Made by a program: the position numbers and the translations under genes. Source: Tumidithrix helvetica (GTDB lineage: Bacteria; Cyanobacteriota; Cyanobacteriia; Pseudanabaenales; Pseudanabaenaceae). From it: DNA of 64,000 bases. Location of the stretch: the NCBI RefSeq assembly GCF_965232925.1, contig NZ_CBDDRA010000015.1, forward strand, positions 76,849 through 140,848, written 5' to 3'. This document shows, in pieces, positions 52,429 through 62,346 of the stretch (position 1 is the first letter of the stretch; each line of letters begins with the position of its first letter). The notes beneath the pieces are model-generated. The model searched no databases. It was not told where the DNA came from and saw nothing but the letters and a program-made list of their open reading frames with translations.

Positions 52429-53103
52429 TCAAATGGGTCGCAGTCGATATCCTAAACCGTAAACCGTTTCAATCAAATTGGGAGGAGCACCTGCCAGTTT
52501 CAGCTTTTTGCGCAACTCCTTAATGTGGAACTTCACGGCTTCCTCCTCAGGGATGTCATCTAATGCCCACAGGTGATCGATAAAGACACTGCGGCTGAGA
52601 ACGCGATCGCCATTTCGCAGTAACAATTCTAGAATGGCATACTCTTTACGGGTCAACTCCAAGAGGGTATCGGCATAGGTGGCGACAAATTTACTGGGGT
52701 CTAGACAAAGGTGTTCCCAACTTAACAGTGAGGGCGTAGTGGTGTTGCCTCGACGGAGTAATGCCCGAATGCGGGCGGAGAGTTCTGGCAAATCAAAGGG
52801 TTTGACAACATAATCATCAGCTCCTGCATCAAGACCTAAAACCTTATCGGTGCTTGAATCTTTCGCTGTGAGCATTAAAACAGGCGTTGTGATGCTAGAT
52901 GCTCTAATGCGCCGACACAAACTAATTCCATCCACCTGCGGCAACATCACATCCAGTAAAATCAAGTCGTAGGTCATGGCTTCAATTTGTTGCCACCCGC
53001 TTTCTCCATCTGCTACCCAATCAACGGTATGGTGTTGTTTTTCCAAGGCATCCGCTAGCGATCGCGCAACGGGTTCGTTATCTTCAACTATGAGAATCCG
53101 CAT
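52429..53103 (-). CDS. OmpR/PhoB-type response regulator
   Basis: About 224 residues from ATG 53103; the extra upstream frame to 53172 has no family support. The receiver domain begins MRILIVEDNEPVARSL with the acidic pair, phospho-acceptor Asp51 in LILLDVMLPQ, and the VKPFDLPEL lysine. The DNA-binding winged helix covers about 125-222 (LELTRKEYAILELLLRNGDRVLSRS, in two parts; VKFHIKELRKKLK; IETVYGLGYRLRP). It is the first gene of the minus-strand run with the kinase, the PepSY-type protein and the P-type ATPase. It resembles RppA/NrsR/CopR regulators that control metal transporters in cyanobacteria; the specific regulon is inferred. Confidence 0.93.
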   Translation of the reverse strand: MRILIVEDNEPVARSLADALEKQHHTVDWVADGESGWQQIEAMTYDLILLDVMLPQVDGISLCRRIRASSITTPVLMLTAKDSSTDKVLGLDAGADDYVVKPFDLPELSARIRALLRRGNTTTPSLLSWEHLCLDPSKFVATYADTLLELTRKEYAILELLLRNGDRVLSRSVFIDHLWALDDIPEEEAVKFHIKELRKKLKLAGAPPNLIETVYGLGYRLRPI

Positions 53104-53284
53104 AGCCCTAAGTAGCATGTGAGTCTGGCTAAGATAATACCACTGGCAATTATGCGTAATGGGTGCTTGCACAATACTCGGAAGTACTCTTAGCGAGAAG
53201 GATCGAGGTAATTTGCAACGGGTCTATTCTGGCGATTAATGCTTTAATGCTTGTCTGGGTATGTACTAGCGCATTGTAAATTTT

Positions 53285-54217
53285 ATGCCACTTCACCAAA
53301 GTTCAGGTCGTTGGCGGCTTGGATTGGGTTTATCGCTCCTCACTGTTTTCCTGTGGGGCTTTTTAGCCGTTGTTCTCAAAATTGTTTTACAAGTCTTAGA
53401 TGCCTATACCGTTACTTGGTTTCGCTTTTTATTTGCGTTTCTGTGCTTGGGTATCTATCTCGCCACCAAGCAGGAATTACCCAAACTCAGACAACTAGGA
53501 CTGCCTTTTTTAGGATTGCTGGCGATCGCCACCCTATGTCTTGCCACCAACTACATTCTGTTTTTACTGGGCTTAGAACAGACCTCGCCCAATAACGCTC
53601 AAATTTTGATCCAGTTAGCACCTGTGCTACTGGGCTTTGGCTCGCTGTGGTTGTTTAAAGAACGCTACAACCGACAGCAGTGGGTCGGAGTCACCGTTCT
53701 GATCTTGGGTATGGTGCTGTTTTCCCACGAGCAGATTCGCACATTGGTTACTACCCTAGATAGCTATTTGTGGGGAAATTTTCTCTTGGTAGTCGCCGCG
53801 ATCGCTTGGGCAATATACGGGTTAGCCCAGAAACAACTTTTACAAAAATTGCCCTCGGCATCGGTAATGCTCTGCGTCTATGGTGGTTCCAGCCTTTTAT
53901 TTGCGCCCTTAGCGTCCCCTGCGCGGCTATTGGCGATCGAGCCTCTATACATGGGCTTGCTCTTGTTTTGTGCGCTCAATACCCTGATTGCCTATGGTGC
54001 ATTTGCCGCTGCCCTAGAACATTGGGATGCCTCGCGGGTGAGTGCGGTGTTGACGCTAACGCCTTTGGTAACTTTGGGTGCTTCTGAGGCGGTAACGCTA
54101 TTTTTCCCTGCTTTACTAGCAACCCGCACCCTGACTATCACTGCCTTATGCGGTGCAATCCTCGTCGTGGCAGGCTCGCTCGCCATATCTTTAGGAGGCT
54201 CGTCCAGAAAAAAATAA
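53285..54217 (+). CDS. EamA/DMT-family transporter
   Basis: A 310-residue protein with ten predicted membrane helices in two EamA repeats, ending in a short basic tail (GGSSRKK). Typical segments are LSLLTVFLWGFLAVVLKI, TWFRFLFAFLCLGIYL, GLEQTSPNNAQILIQLAPVLLG (repeat 1) and ALEHWDASRVSAVLTLTPLVTL (repeat 2). Family members export metabolites such as amino acids, nucleotides or purines. The substrate is unknown. It is transcribed divergently from the two-component regulator 181 bases away and may share its control region. Confidence 0.9.
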   Translation: MPLHQSSGRWRLGLGLSLLTVFLWGFLAVVLKIVLQVLDAYTVTWFRFLFAFLCLGIYLATKQELPKLRQLGLPFLGLLAIATLCLATNYILFLLGLEQTSPNNAQILIQLAPVLLGFGSLWLFKERYNRQQWVGVTVLILGMVLFSHEQIRTLVTTLDSYLWGNFLLVVAAIAWAIYGLAQKQLLQKLPSASVMLCVYGGSSLLFAPLASPARLLAIEPLYMGLLLFCALNTLIAYGAFAAALEHWDASRVSAVLTLTPLVTLGASEAVTLFFPALLATRTLTITALCGAILVVAGSLAISLGGSSRKK

Positions 54218-54285
54218 AAAAGATTGTTGCTAATGCGCGTTTATGGGTTATTATTCTTAATGCCTGAATAACTACTCAAGCGTAA

Positions 54286-54357
<72 letters not shown>

Positions 54358-54511
54358 TTCTCACAAAATCTAACTAAAAATCTACTTATCTTTCTTTTCT
54401 TTAATAAAGATCGATAGGCGATTTGTTGGGCAAAAAAGTAATTGAAGAGATTCGACGCAATGGGTGAAATCTGAGAAATGGTGCGATCCCTATCCACGAA
54501 TTCATCGCCAC

Positions 54512-55300
54512 CTACGCACAGCCTGAGTTATTAATGGTGCGATCGGGCATGGTGGTATTGCATAGTTTTGCACCTTCAAGATTGGCTCCCGATAGGTTGG
54601 CTGCTTCTAGGGTTGCTCCATCGAGAAAGGCTCCAATCAGTTCAGATTTACTCAGGTTGGCATAACCGAGGTTGGCTTCACTGAGGTTGGCTCCTTCAAG
54701 GATGGCGTAATTTAGATTGGCTCCTGCAAGGTTGGCTCCTGTGAGATCGGCTCCTGTGAGAATGGCTCCTATCAATTCAGCCTGACTGAGAATGGCTTGA
54801 CTGAGGTTAGCTTGCCCGAGATTGGCTCCACTGAGGTCTGCTCCACTGAGGATGGCTCCATAGAGATCTGCCCCACTGAGGATAGCGTAACTAAGGTTGG
54901 CTCCTGTGAGATCTACGCCTTCGAGGATAGCGCCTTCGAGGATGACGCCAAACAGGTTGGCTTCAAAGAAGTTGGCTTTACTGAGGTTCGCGCCATCAAG
55001 GATAGCGCCTTCAAGGTCAGTTCCTGTGAGATTGGCGCCAAACAGGTTGGCTTTACTGAGATTGGCGCCAAATAGGTCGGCACCTGTGAGATCGGCGCCA
55101 AATAGGTTGGCTCCTTCTAGATCCGCCCCCGTGAGGTTGGCTCCAGTTAGGTTAGCTTTACTCAGGTCAAACCCAGCCAGCCTGGCAGTAAAGAGATAAG
55201 CACCTGCGAGACTAGCATTACTTGCACTCAGTCTCTCTCCTTGTTTTCCATCAGTTGCTAACCATTGGTGATGCCTTTCTAGCTTTTCTCGGATATCCAT
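54512..55300 (-). CDS. Pentapeptide-repeat protein
   Basis: About 262 residues from ATG 55300 (MDIREKLERHHQWL); a few more upstream codons are open but unlikely. After a helical N-terminus of about 25 residues, almost the whole chain consists of pentapeptide repeats of the A(N/D)L-x-x type (SKANL TGANL TGADL EGANL FGADL and so on), over 35 units, folding as a right-handed quadrilateral beta-helix. There is no signal peptide or membrane helix. Cyanobacteria carry many such proteins with mostly unknown roles. The close CNTTMPDRTINNSGC ends the helix. The gene converges with tRNA-Asn. Confidence 0.9.
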   Translation of the reverse strand: MDIREKLERHHQWLATDGKQGERLSASNASLAGAYLFTARLAGFDLSKANLTGANLTGADLEGANLFGADLTGADLFGANLSKANLFGANLTGTDLEGAILDGANLSKANFFEANLFGVILEGAILEGVDLTGANLSYAILSGADLYGAILSGADLSGANLGQANLSQAILSQAELIGAILTGADLTGANLAGANLNYAILEGANLSEANLGYANLSKSELIGAFLDGATLEAANLSGANLEGAKLCNTTMPDRTINNSGCA

Positions 55301-55480
55301 AATAAATGTTAAGTGCCACACTCATGCCCTAGGACTATCTTTATCATGCCCTCGCAAGATCTGTGCAGTATTTTTTGCATTAAGAAATTAAAATCAATTT
55401 AATCCCAGTTCCGTATAAATTTTCTGGCTATAAAATACACATTGGTTATGTATTGGTTATTTATTTGGTTATCTGCTTGG

Positions 55481-56527
55481 TTATTTAGATTTCAACTTCG
55501 ATCGCCTGTTTAACACAGCCGTCATTAAAGATTTGATCTCCTTGATACCCTCAGAAGGTTTAAATTGCCAAGGGTAGGGCATTTTTCCTTTGAGAACCAT
55601 GCGAAATCCTACAGGAATGAGGCTGGCGATGCCTTTAAGATTCTTGAAATTATTTCCGACCACCTTAATCCCAAACTTACTTTCATCAATCCAGCCATCT
55701 TGTTTGACGAGTTCGACCATTGTATGGCGGTGGAGTTGTGGAGTTGATTCGGGCAGATTCGCGTCGGCGAGAATGGCTTGCTTAACCTGCGAGATGCGGT
55801 CTAAGGGCTGGACTTCCACAGGACAGACCTCATTACAGTTGTAGCAACGGGTGCAGTCCCAGACAAAGTTTGATTGATTGTATTGGGCGATGCGTTCGGT
55901 GGTGCGATCGTCGCGGTTATCTGCCATGACTCGATAGGCTTTTGCGAGGGCATGGGGGCCGACAAAGCGATCGTTGACAGCAGCAGCATTGCATTCAGAG
56001 TAACAAGAGCCACATAAAATGCAGTTGGCTGCGGCTTGAAGTTTGTCGCGCTCGGCAGGAGTTTGCAGAAACTCGGTTTTGCTAATTTGCCGCGAAGCCG
56101 TAGATACAAAGGGATCGACTTTGCTTAAGTTTTGCCAAAATTTGGTCATATCAACGACCAGATCTTTAATCACAGGCAGATTTTGCATCGGCTCGACTAA
56201 GAGTTCGGGTACAAACTCTGGTTCGCGATTCCTTGCAGGATGCGTTCCGCCGACTGACGTTTGCTCTAAAAGTTCCTCACCAAAAAACTCACTCACTAAT
56301 TTCTGGCAAGCCAACCCCGATCGCCCATTAATGCGCAGTCCACAGGAACCACAGATGACATTGCGACAGTTGCGGCGAAACACCAGAGAGCCATCCTGCT
56401 CCCATTGAATCTTATGTAAAATATCTAAAACTGTATTGCTGTGCGGATCGGCCTGCACCTCGTACGTTTGATAGGTGGGCACACTAGTACGAGATGCCTG
56501 GCGACGAACCTTAACAGAGATTTTCAT
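55481..56527 (-). CDS. sdhB: Succinate dehydrogenase iron-sulfur subunit
   Basis: About 348 residues from ATG 56527. The [2Fe-2S] domain has CRNVICGSCGLRINGRSGLAC (cysteines near residues 54-74). The [4Fe-4S]/[3Fe-4S] domain has CILCGSCYSEC and CTRCYNCNEVCPVEV. It passes electrons from the flavoprotein subunit to plastoquinone. The chain is longer than the 240-260 residues of proteobacterial SdhB because of a C-terminal extension (PYPWQFKPSEGIKEIKSL), as in other cyanobacteria. No sdhA or membrane-anchor gene is adjacent, which is usual in cyanobacteria. It is divergent from the amidase gene. Confidence 0.93.
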   Translation of the reverse strand: MKISVKVRRQASRTSVPTYQTYEVQADPHSNTVLDILHKIQWEQDGSLVFRRNCRNVICGSCGLRINGRSGLACQKLVSEFFGEELLEQTSVGGTHPARNREPEFVPELLVEPMQNLPVIKDLVVDMTKFWQNLSKVDPFVSTASRQISKTEFLQTPAERDKLQAAANCILCGSCYSECNAAAVNDRFVGPHALAKAYRVMADNRDDRTTERIAQYNQSNFVWDCTRCYNCNEVCPVEVQPLDRISQVKQAILADANLPESTPQLHRHTMVELVKQDGWIDESKFGIKVVGNNFKNLKGIASLIPVGFRMVLKGKMPYPWQFKPSEGIKEIKSLMTAVLNRRSKLKSK

Positions 56528-56710
56528 AACTTTTAGCTTTGCATCCTTATCTGCATCCTCGATCAAATGTACCCAGTCTTAAAACGAATTAAACAAAAGC
56601 AAGACAATACTTAAGGATTCAGTTTTTAGTGCTAATTGGGGGCGATTCCTTGCAGGATACGTCCCGCCACAGGGTAATCTAAAAGAGTGAATGGAATTGA
56701 AAGAAACGTA

Positions 56711-57547
56711 ATGAAGTCTTATTTGGCGGGTGCTGTACAGATGACGAGTGTTCCCGATCTAGATAAAAATCTAGCTCAGGCAGAGGATTTGATTCAAATT
56801 GCTGTAAATCGAGGCGCAGAGCTAGTTTGTTTGCCTGAAAATTTTTCTTTTTTGGGAAATGAAGAGCAAAAATCAAAATTAGCACCAGAGATTGCAATTC
56901 AAAGTGAAAAGTTTTTGATTACGATGGCGCAGCGTTATCAAATTACTTTATTGGGGGGCGGTTTCCCAGTCCCAGTTACAGCAAAAGCTGAGGAGTCTTC
57001 AGCACAACCTCAAAAAATGTATAACACGGCATTGCTGGTCAGTCCCGAAGGTTTGGAGCTATCCCGCTATCGCAAGATGCACCTGTTTGATGTCAACCTC
57101 CCTGATGGCAATACCTACAGAGAATCAGAGGCAGTATTAGCAGGTTCTGACCTGCCCATAGTCTATCAATCTCCAAGTTTAGGTAACTTGGGGCTATCGG
57201 TCTGCTACGACGTGCGCTTCCCTGAGCTATATCGATATCTTGCTGCAAATGGTGCAGATGTTTTATTTGTGCCTGCGGCGTTTACAGCCTTTACGGGCAA
57301 GGATCATTGGCAGGTGCTTTTACAAGCAAGAGCGATCGAAAATACCTGTTATGTGATTGCTCCTGCTCAAGTGGGTAAACATAATCCTCGCCGTCAGTCC
57401 CACGGGCACGCTATGATTATCGATCCTTGGGGGGTGGTGTTGGCTGATGCTGGCGATCAAATTGGGGTCGCGGTGGCAGAGATTCAACCCTCTCGTCTCG
57501 AACAAGTCCGACGACAAATGCCTTCCCTAAAGCATCGGGTTTTGTAA
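56711..57547 (+). CDS. Carbon-nitrogen hydrolase (NIT1/NIT2-like amidase)
   Basis: About 278 residues from ATG 56711 (a GTG at 56687 is in frame but lacks support). It has the nitrilase-superfamily triad: Glu in VCLPENFSF, Lys in YRKMHLFDVNL and Cys in GLSVCYDVRFPELYR. KMHLFDV plus CYDVRFPE are the marks of the Nit1/Nit2 branch, which hydrolyses deaminated glutathione or omega-amides and is a repair-type enzyme. It is unrelated in function to the Nit1C nitrilase at 31208-32239. It stands alone, divergent from sdhB and converging with the TPR gene. Confidence 0.9.
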   Translation: MKSYLAGAVQMTSVPDLDKNLAQAEDLIQIAVNRGAELVCLPENFSFLGNEEQKSKLAPEIAIQSEKFLITMAQRYQITLLGGGFPVPVTAKAEESSAQPQKMYNTALLVSPEGLELSRYRKMHLFDVNLPDGNTYRESEAVLAGSDLPIVYQSPSLGNLGLSVCYDVRFPELYRYLAANGADVLFVPAAFTAFTGKDHWQVLLQARAIENTCYVIAPAQVGKHNPRRQSHGHAMIIDPWGVVLADAGDQIGVAVAEIQPSRLEQVRRQMPSLKHRVL

Positions 57548-57578
57548 TCAAATATAGCAATCCTATTTGATTTGTGTG

Positions 57579-57602
57579 TAGGGGCGATTCATGAATTGTC
57601 CA
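57579..57602. repeat. Diverged copy of the 30044-30089 palindrome core
   Basis: TAGGGGCGATTCATGAATTGTCC keeps the ATTCATGAAT centre and the GGGGC arm of the perfect palindrome near 30066, with mismatches in the right arm. It sits between convergent genes. Confidence 0.6.
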
Positions 57603-57650
57603 TACGATTCTATGCAAAAGAAAGAATCTCTCATGCATCATTTTGGATCG

Positions 57651-59498
57651 CTATATCAGATCGGGATAAGAGAATCTGAAACGGTATAGATCTGACAAGG
57701 CTTGTTTTAATCTGACAAACACCTCTGTCCAGTTTCCCTGTTGCTTTTGTCGAAAGAGTCTTGCAGTGGGATACCAAGGGGAGTCTTCTCGCTCTGTGAG
57801 CCATCGCCAGTCGGGACTTAGGGGTAGTAGTATCCATACAGGCTTACCCATAGCTCCCGCTAAATGAGCTGTGGCTGTATCCACAGAAATAATTAAATCC
57901 AGCTTAGAGACAAAAACAGCAGTATCGGCAAAGTCATGGATGAAAGGCGTTAAGTCATGAAGATTGGGCTCATTTTTATAAGCTGCGATGTCTTTGGCAT
58001 GGTGACCCACTTGCAAGCTATATAAATGAATCTTAGGAACGGCTTTTGGCAATTGCAACAGGCTGATAAACAATGACAGGGGACAAGATTTACGGAGATA
58101 CATTCCCAGTTGTTGGAGGCGATCGCCAAAATAACCGCTCGCCCACACAATTCCGATGTTTAAATCTGTTTCAGGGAAATCAGGATAGTCGGCATGATTT
58201 AATTTCTGTTCAGCTTCCCATTTATCTAGCTCAGCAACATTTCTAACCAAATAGGGAATTCGATCGGGAATCGTGTCAACCTTGGTCTTAAAAATGCGTG
58301 GCAAACTCATTAAAGGAATATGCAGGTCAAACTCTGGTACTGGAGCATCTCCCGCTAGAATTTGGACGTTTTCATCTAAAGTACCGATTAAACGCATCAA
58401 AGGGATGGGGCATTGAAATATAACTTTTGCGCCTTTTTGGAGCACAAAAGGTAAATAGCGCGCAAACTGAATGACATCTCCATAGGCTTGTTCTGCCCAT
58501 ACTAAAATTGTTTGGCTGGTTAGATCGGAACCGTCCCACCAAGGCTGCTGAAACGATCTAGACACGATGCCTTGGGTCAGCCAACGGCTTTCATAGGCAA
58601 CTAGACCATTTTCGTAATCGCCCGCCAGTAAGGAAAGTAAGGCAGATTTGAGGCGAAGTTCTGGGTTGGGAGATAACTCTAGGGCTTTAGCATAATACTG
58701 CTGTGCATCTTGAAAATGTGCATGAGCTTGAAGTACTGTTGCATAATTGTCGTAGGCTGCGGCTAGACTGGGATCGAGCTTAATAGCGGTTTCGCAGTAG
58801 TCAATCACGCCGTCAAATCGTTCTAGAGAAATTAAAACGGTACTGTAATTAATTAAGACTGTCGCAGAATTAGGCTCTGTCTGAAAAGCAATTTGATATT
58901 GTTCTAAACCAGCTTCGATCTTGCCTTGTTCGAATAAATAGTTCCCAAACATCATATAGGGGAGTGCGATCGCAGGGCTGACCTCAATTGCCCTCTGATA
59001 GCAACCTGTTGCTGCTTCTGGTTCGCCTGATTTGTGAAAAATTCTGCCTAATTGAAAATAATTATCTAAATTCTCAGAATTTAACGCGATCGCGACTTCA
59101 TAACATTCGATCGCAGTTTGCCAGTCCTCGGCAAGGGCAAACAGACCACCTAGACAGATATAGATAGCTTCCGAATCGGGTTGGTATTCTAGAACCTGTT
59201 GATAGCAAGAAATCGCCTCTTGAATTTGGTGATGTTGTGCAAATAAAGTGCCTAAATTCCACCAAGTATCTATATGGTCTGGGCTTATGGTTACGACTTC
59301 CTGCCAAATTGCGATCGCTTGCTCGGGTTGTTGCTTGTCTACATAAGCTAAACCGAGGTTATACAAAGCTTCAATATAATTTGGGTCGAGGGTAACAGCT
59401 TTCTGAAAGCACGCGATCGCCTTGTCCAATAAACCCAATTGCACAAAATGCAGCCCATCTAAGTTTAGAGACTGAGGAGAATCAGCAGCAGGCATCAT
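57651..59498 (-). CDS. TPR-repeat protein with C-terminal GT9-like domain
   Basis: About 615 residues from ATG 59498; the frame is open upstream to 59591 but the TPR fold begins just after this ATG. Residues about 15-320 contain roughly nine tetratricopeptide repeats (ALYNLGLAYVDKQQPEQAIA, IYICLGGLFALAEDWQTAIE, AYDNYATVLQAHAHFQDAQQ). From about 340 the chain resembles the C-terminal half of GT9/heptosyltransferase-like TPR proteins (GSDLTSQTILVWAEQAYGDVIQFARY, in two parts; IISVDTATAHLAGAMGKPVWILL near the end). Such proteins are thought to glycosylate proteins or surface polymers; no substrate can be named. It is divergent from the GH57 gene, 111 bases away. Confidence 0.85.
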   Translation of the reverse strand: MMPAADSPQSLNLDGLHFVQLGLLDKAIACFQKAVTLDPNYIEALYNLGLAYVDKQQPEQAIAIWQEVVTISPDHIDTWWNLGTLFAQHHQIQEAISCYQQVLEYQPDSEAIYICLGGLFALAEDWQTAIECYEVAIALNSENLDNYFQLGRIFHKSGEPEAATGCYQRAIEVSPAIALPYMMFGNYLFEQGKIEAGLEQYQIAFQTEPNSATVLINYSTVLISLERFDGVIDYCETAIKLDPSLAAAYDNYATVLQAHAHFQDAQQYYAKALELSPNPELRLKSALLSLLAGDYENGLVAYESRWLTQGIVSRSFQQPWWDGSDLTSQTILVWAEQAYGDVIQFARYLPFVLQKGAKVIFQCPIPLMRLIGTLDENVQILAGDAPVPEFDLHIPLMSLPRIFKTKVDTIPDRIPYLVRNVAELDKWEAEQKLNHADYPDFPETDLNIGIVWASGYFGDRLQQLGMYLRKSCPLSLFISLLQLPKAVPKIHLYSLQVGHHAKDIAAYKNEPNLHDLTPFIHDFADTAVFVSKLDLIISVDTATAHLAGAMGKPVWILLPLSPDWRWLTEREDSPWYPTARLFRQKQQGNWTEVFVRLKQALSDLYRFRFSYPDLI

Positions 59499-59609
59499 AG
59501 TATTAGACTTCTTAAGAAAATGTGCAGCGTGGATGGGGATCAGAGCAAAGGATATACCGTTTGAATAGCATGATTTAAGCCACACGTACATTAACAGACA
59601 AAAATAATC

Positions 59610-62261
59610 GTGACTATTGCTTCATCGTCCGCTCCTACCTCTACTTCATCTCAGCTTGTAGATCGGGGAGTCTACATTACCGTACACGGACATTTTTATC
59701 AGCCACCCCGTGAAAATCCTTATCTGAATGCGATCGAGCGGCAAGATAGTGCGGCTCCCTTTCACAACTGGAATCAACGCATTCACCACGAATGCTATCG
59801 CCCCAACGCCTTTGCGCGGGTGATGACGGGAGATGGCAAACTGCTCAAAATCGTGAATAACTTTGAGTACCTCAGTTTTAATATTGGTGCCACGCTTCTA
59901 TCTTGGATGGAGCAGCACGATCCAGTCGTGTATCAGCGCATTTTAGATGCCGATAAGCGCAGTGCCGAACGCTTAAATGGGCATGGCAATGCGATCGCAC
60001 AGGTTTACAACCACATCATTATGCCCTTGGCGAACTGGCGCGACAAACTCACCCAAATTCGTTGGGGCAAGGCTGACTTTAAATCTCGATTTGGGCGCGA
60101 CTCTGAAGGCATGTGGTTGGCAGAAACTGCTGTCGATCGCGAAACCCTAGAAGCTTTGGTGCAAGAGGGCATTAAGTTTATTATTCTGGCGCCATCGCAA
60201 GCGCTGCGCTGTCGTCCTATTCCCAGCACTACCTCTGAGGCGGATTTAGAGACCAAAGAGCAAGGCGAAAACCCTTGGAATGAAGTCAGCGGTAGTCAAA
60301 TCGATCCCAACCGTCCCTATCGCTGCTATCTGGATCCAAGCGATCGCACCAAAAACTATATCGATATCTTTTTCTACGATGGGCCAATTTCCCGAGATAT
60401 GGGGTTTGGCGATTTGCTCAACAGTTCCTATAATTTTGCGGCGCGTCTGGGTCAAGCTGTGCGTGGCGATCGCCGCGCTTCGCAACTGATCTCGGTGGCA
60501 ACAGATGGCGAAACCTTTGGACATCACAAACAATTCACCGAAATGTCGCTTGCCTATGGGTTTGAGTCAGAATTTCCCAACCGAGGCTGGATGGTGACCA
60601 ATTATGCCCATTATCTCAGTTTGTATCCGCCCACATGGGAAGTGGTGCTTAAGCCTGTGACCGCTTGGAGCTGCGCCCATGGTGTCGATCGCTGGCAGAA
60701 TGACTGCGGTTGCGGGACTGAGATTGGTTACGGGGCTTGGCGTCAGCCTTTACGCCAGAGTTTAAATTGGCTGCGCGATCGCCTTGGCGATATTTACGCA
60801 GATGTAGGGAGCAAATATTTTACTGACCCTTGGGCAGCGAGAGATGCCTATATCTGTGTTTTGCGCGATTCTCTAAGACATGGCATCGTCAACAGCGAAG
60901 AGAAGTTAGAGGCATTTTTTCAAAATTTCGGTAAGGCTCGTCACAAGTCTCCCCAATATCGGGTCGATGCGCTGCGGCTATTAGAGATGCAACGCCATGC
61001 CCTGTTGATGTTTACCAGTTGTGGCTGGTTTTTTGAAGAATTATCCCGTCCTGAAGGGGTGCAAATTCTGCGCTATGCCGCGAGAGCGATCGAGTTGGCG
61101 GCAGATGTAACGGGGATCTTACTAGAACCAGAATTTATTCAGCGTTTAGAAAAGTGCCCGAGCAATATTCCCCTTTTCGGCAATGGGGCTGAGGTGTACC
61201 GCCAGCATGTCCTGACTTCCAAGATCAGCCTGCAACAGGTTGCGGCTCACTATGCCATCAGTTCCCTATTTACCACCTACCTGCGATCGCAGCAGCTTTA
61301 CTGCTACACGATCGAGCAGCACGACTATCAACTGCAACGCATGGGTTCCAATACCCTCGCGATCGGGCAGATTCAGATTACCTCTGGCATTACCCAAGAG
61401 TCGGTTGAGTATGTATTTGCGGTGTTGCATTTGGGCGGCGATGATTTCCACTGCTGCATCGATCGATTTACGGGCAGACGCGAATACGAGCAGATCAAGT
61501 CGCAATTATTTAAGGCATTGCAACTAGCCAGTGCTGCCGCTTTAATTTTGGCAATGGCAGATGTCTTTGGCAGCGAATACTTTAGCCTCCATCATCTGTT
61601 TGCTGAGGAACGCCATCGCATTTTGCACCTGTTGGCAGGGGAGACTCTGATGCGCCTCGATCAGCTTTACGCCCAAGTTTATCGAGATAATTACGGTATT
61701 CTCGCGTCTTTTCGTCGCGATGGGTTAAACGTGCCGCCAGAGCTGCAAGTTGCGGCGGATATTACCCTCAACAACCGCTTAATGCAGGAATTAAAACGGC
61801 TAGAAAGCGGCGAATCCTTGCCGATCGCTGAGTTAGATGCCGTGGCGATCGAGGCTGACCATCTCGGCTGTAACCTAAATCGTGTGGAAGCGGCAAAAAT
61901 CCTCCAGCGATCGATCGTGCAGCAAATTTGGCAACTGATTCATCACGATCGAACCTCCGATCCGTCGATTTTCGATAGCCTCAGCCAAATCGAGCAAGCC
62001 TTAGACCTTGCCTTTCGCTTGCATTTATCCCTCGATCTCAATCAGGCGCAGGAGTTACTGCTCGACTATCTGCAGCAAGCGATCGCGCCTAGCTGCCGTC
62101 TGGCTTTAAGCGTACTATCGCAGCAGAAACCTGGCAATCAACCAAGTAACTTGCCGATCGCCCTCTGTGAAACGATTTCTAATCTAGAATTGCAGCAATT
62201 GATGAATTTGAGTGAAAAAATGGCGATCGCCGTATCTGCTTGGCTGTTACCTCATCCTTAA
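59610..62261 (+). CDS. Glycoside hydrolase family 57 protein with DUF3536 region
   Basis: 883 residues from GTG 59610. The N-terminal half is a GH57-type catalytic barrel opening YITVHGHFYQPPRENPYL, with NGHGNAIAQVYNHIIMPLA, WLAETAVDRETLEAL (near the position of the family's catalytic Glu), and ATDGETFGHH (catalytic Asp region). The C-terminal half matches the DUF3536 region found on long cyanobacterial GH57 proteins. GH57 includes alpha-amylases, 4-alpha-glucanotransferases and branching enzymes, so it probably acts on glycogen or starch-like glucan in the cytosol; the exact reaction is not clear. It may be linked functionally to the debranching enzyme at 15296-17347. Confidence 0.9.
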   Translation: MTIASSSAPTSTSSQLVDRGVYITVHGHFYQPPRENPYLNAIERQDSAAPFHNWNQRIHHECYRPNAFARVMTGDGKLLKIVNNFEYLSFNIGATLLSWMEQHDPVVYQRILDADKRSAERLNGHGNAIAQVYNHIIMPLANWRDKLTQIRWGKADFKSRFGRDSEGMWLAETAVDRETLEALVQEGIKFIILAPSQALRCRPIPSTTSEADLETKEQGENPWNEVSGSQIDPNRPYRCYLDPSDRTKNYIDIFFYDGPISRDMGFGDLLNSSYNFAARLGQAVRGDRRASQLISVATDGETFGHHKQFTEMSLAYGFESEFPNRGWMVTNYAHYLSLYPPTWEVVLKPVTAWSCAHGVDRWQNDCGCGTEIGYGAWRQPLRQSLNWLRDRLGDIYADVGSKYFTDPWAARDAYICVLRDSLRHGIVNSEEKLEAFFQNFGKARHKSPQYRVDALRLLEMQRHALLMFTSCGWFFEELSRPEGVQILRYAARAIELAADVTGILLEPEFIQRLEKCPSNIPLFGNGAEVYRQHVLTSKISLQQVAAHYAISSLFTTYLRSQQLYCYTIEQHDYQLQRMGSNTLAIGQIQITSGITQESVEYVFAVLHLGGDDFHCCIDRFTGRREYEQIKSQLFKALQLASAAALILAMADVFGSEYFSLHHLFAEERHRILHLLAGETLMRLDQLYAQVYRDNYGILASFRRDGLNVPPELQVAADITLNNRLMQELKRLESGESLPIAELDAVAIEADHLGCNLNRVEAAKILQRSIVQQIWQLIHHDRTSDPSIFDSLSQIEQALDLAFRLHLSLDLNQAQELLLDYLQQAIAPSCRLALSVLSQQKPGNQPSNLPIALCETISNLELQQLMNLSEKMAIAVSAWLLPHP

Positions 62262-62346
62262 ACAGAAAGTTTGGCGTGAATGTAGTACATAATGATGGCA
62301 GTGAAATTACACCTAAAATTTTCGCGATCGTTCGCTACCAAAGATT

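Noticed and set aside
54797..55199. Plus-strand repeat-containing frames
   Set aside because: Antisense shadows of the pentapeptide repeats; the periodicity comes from the minus-strand gene.
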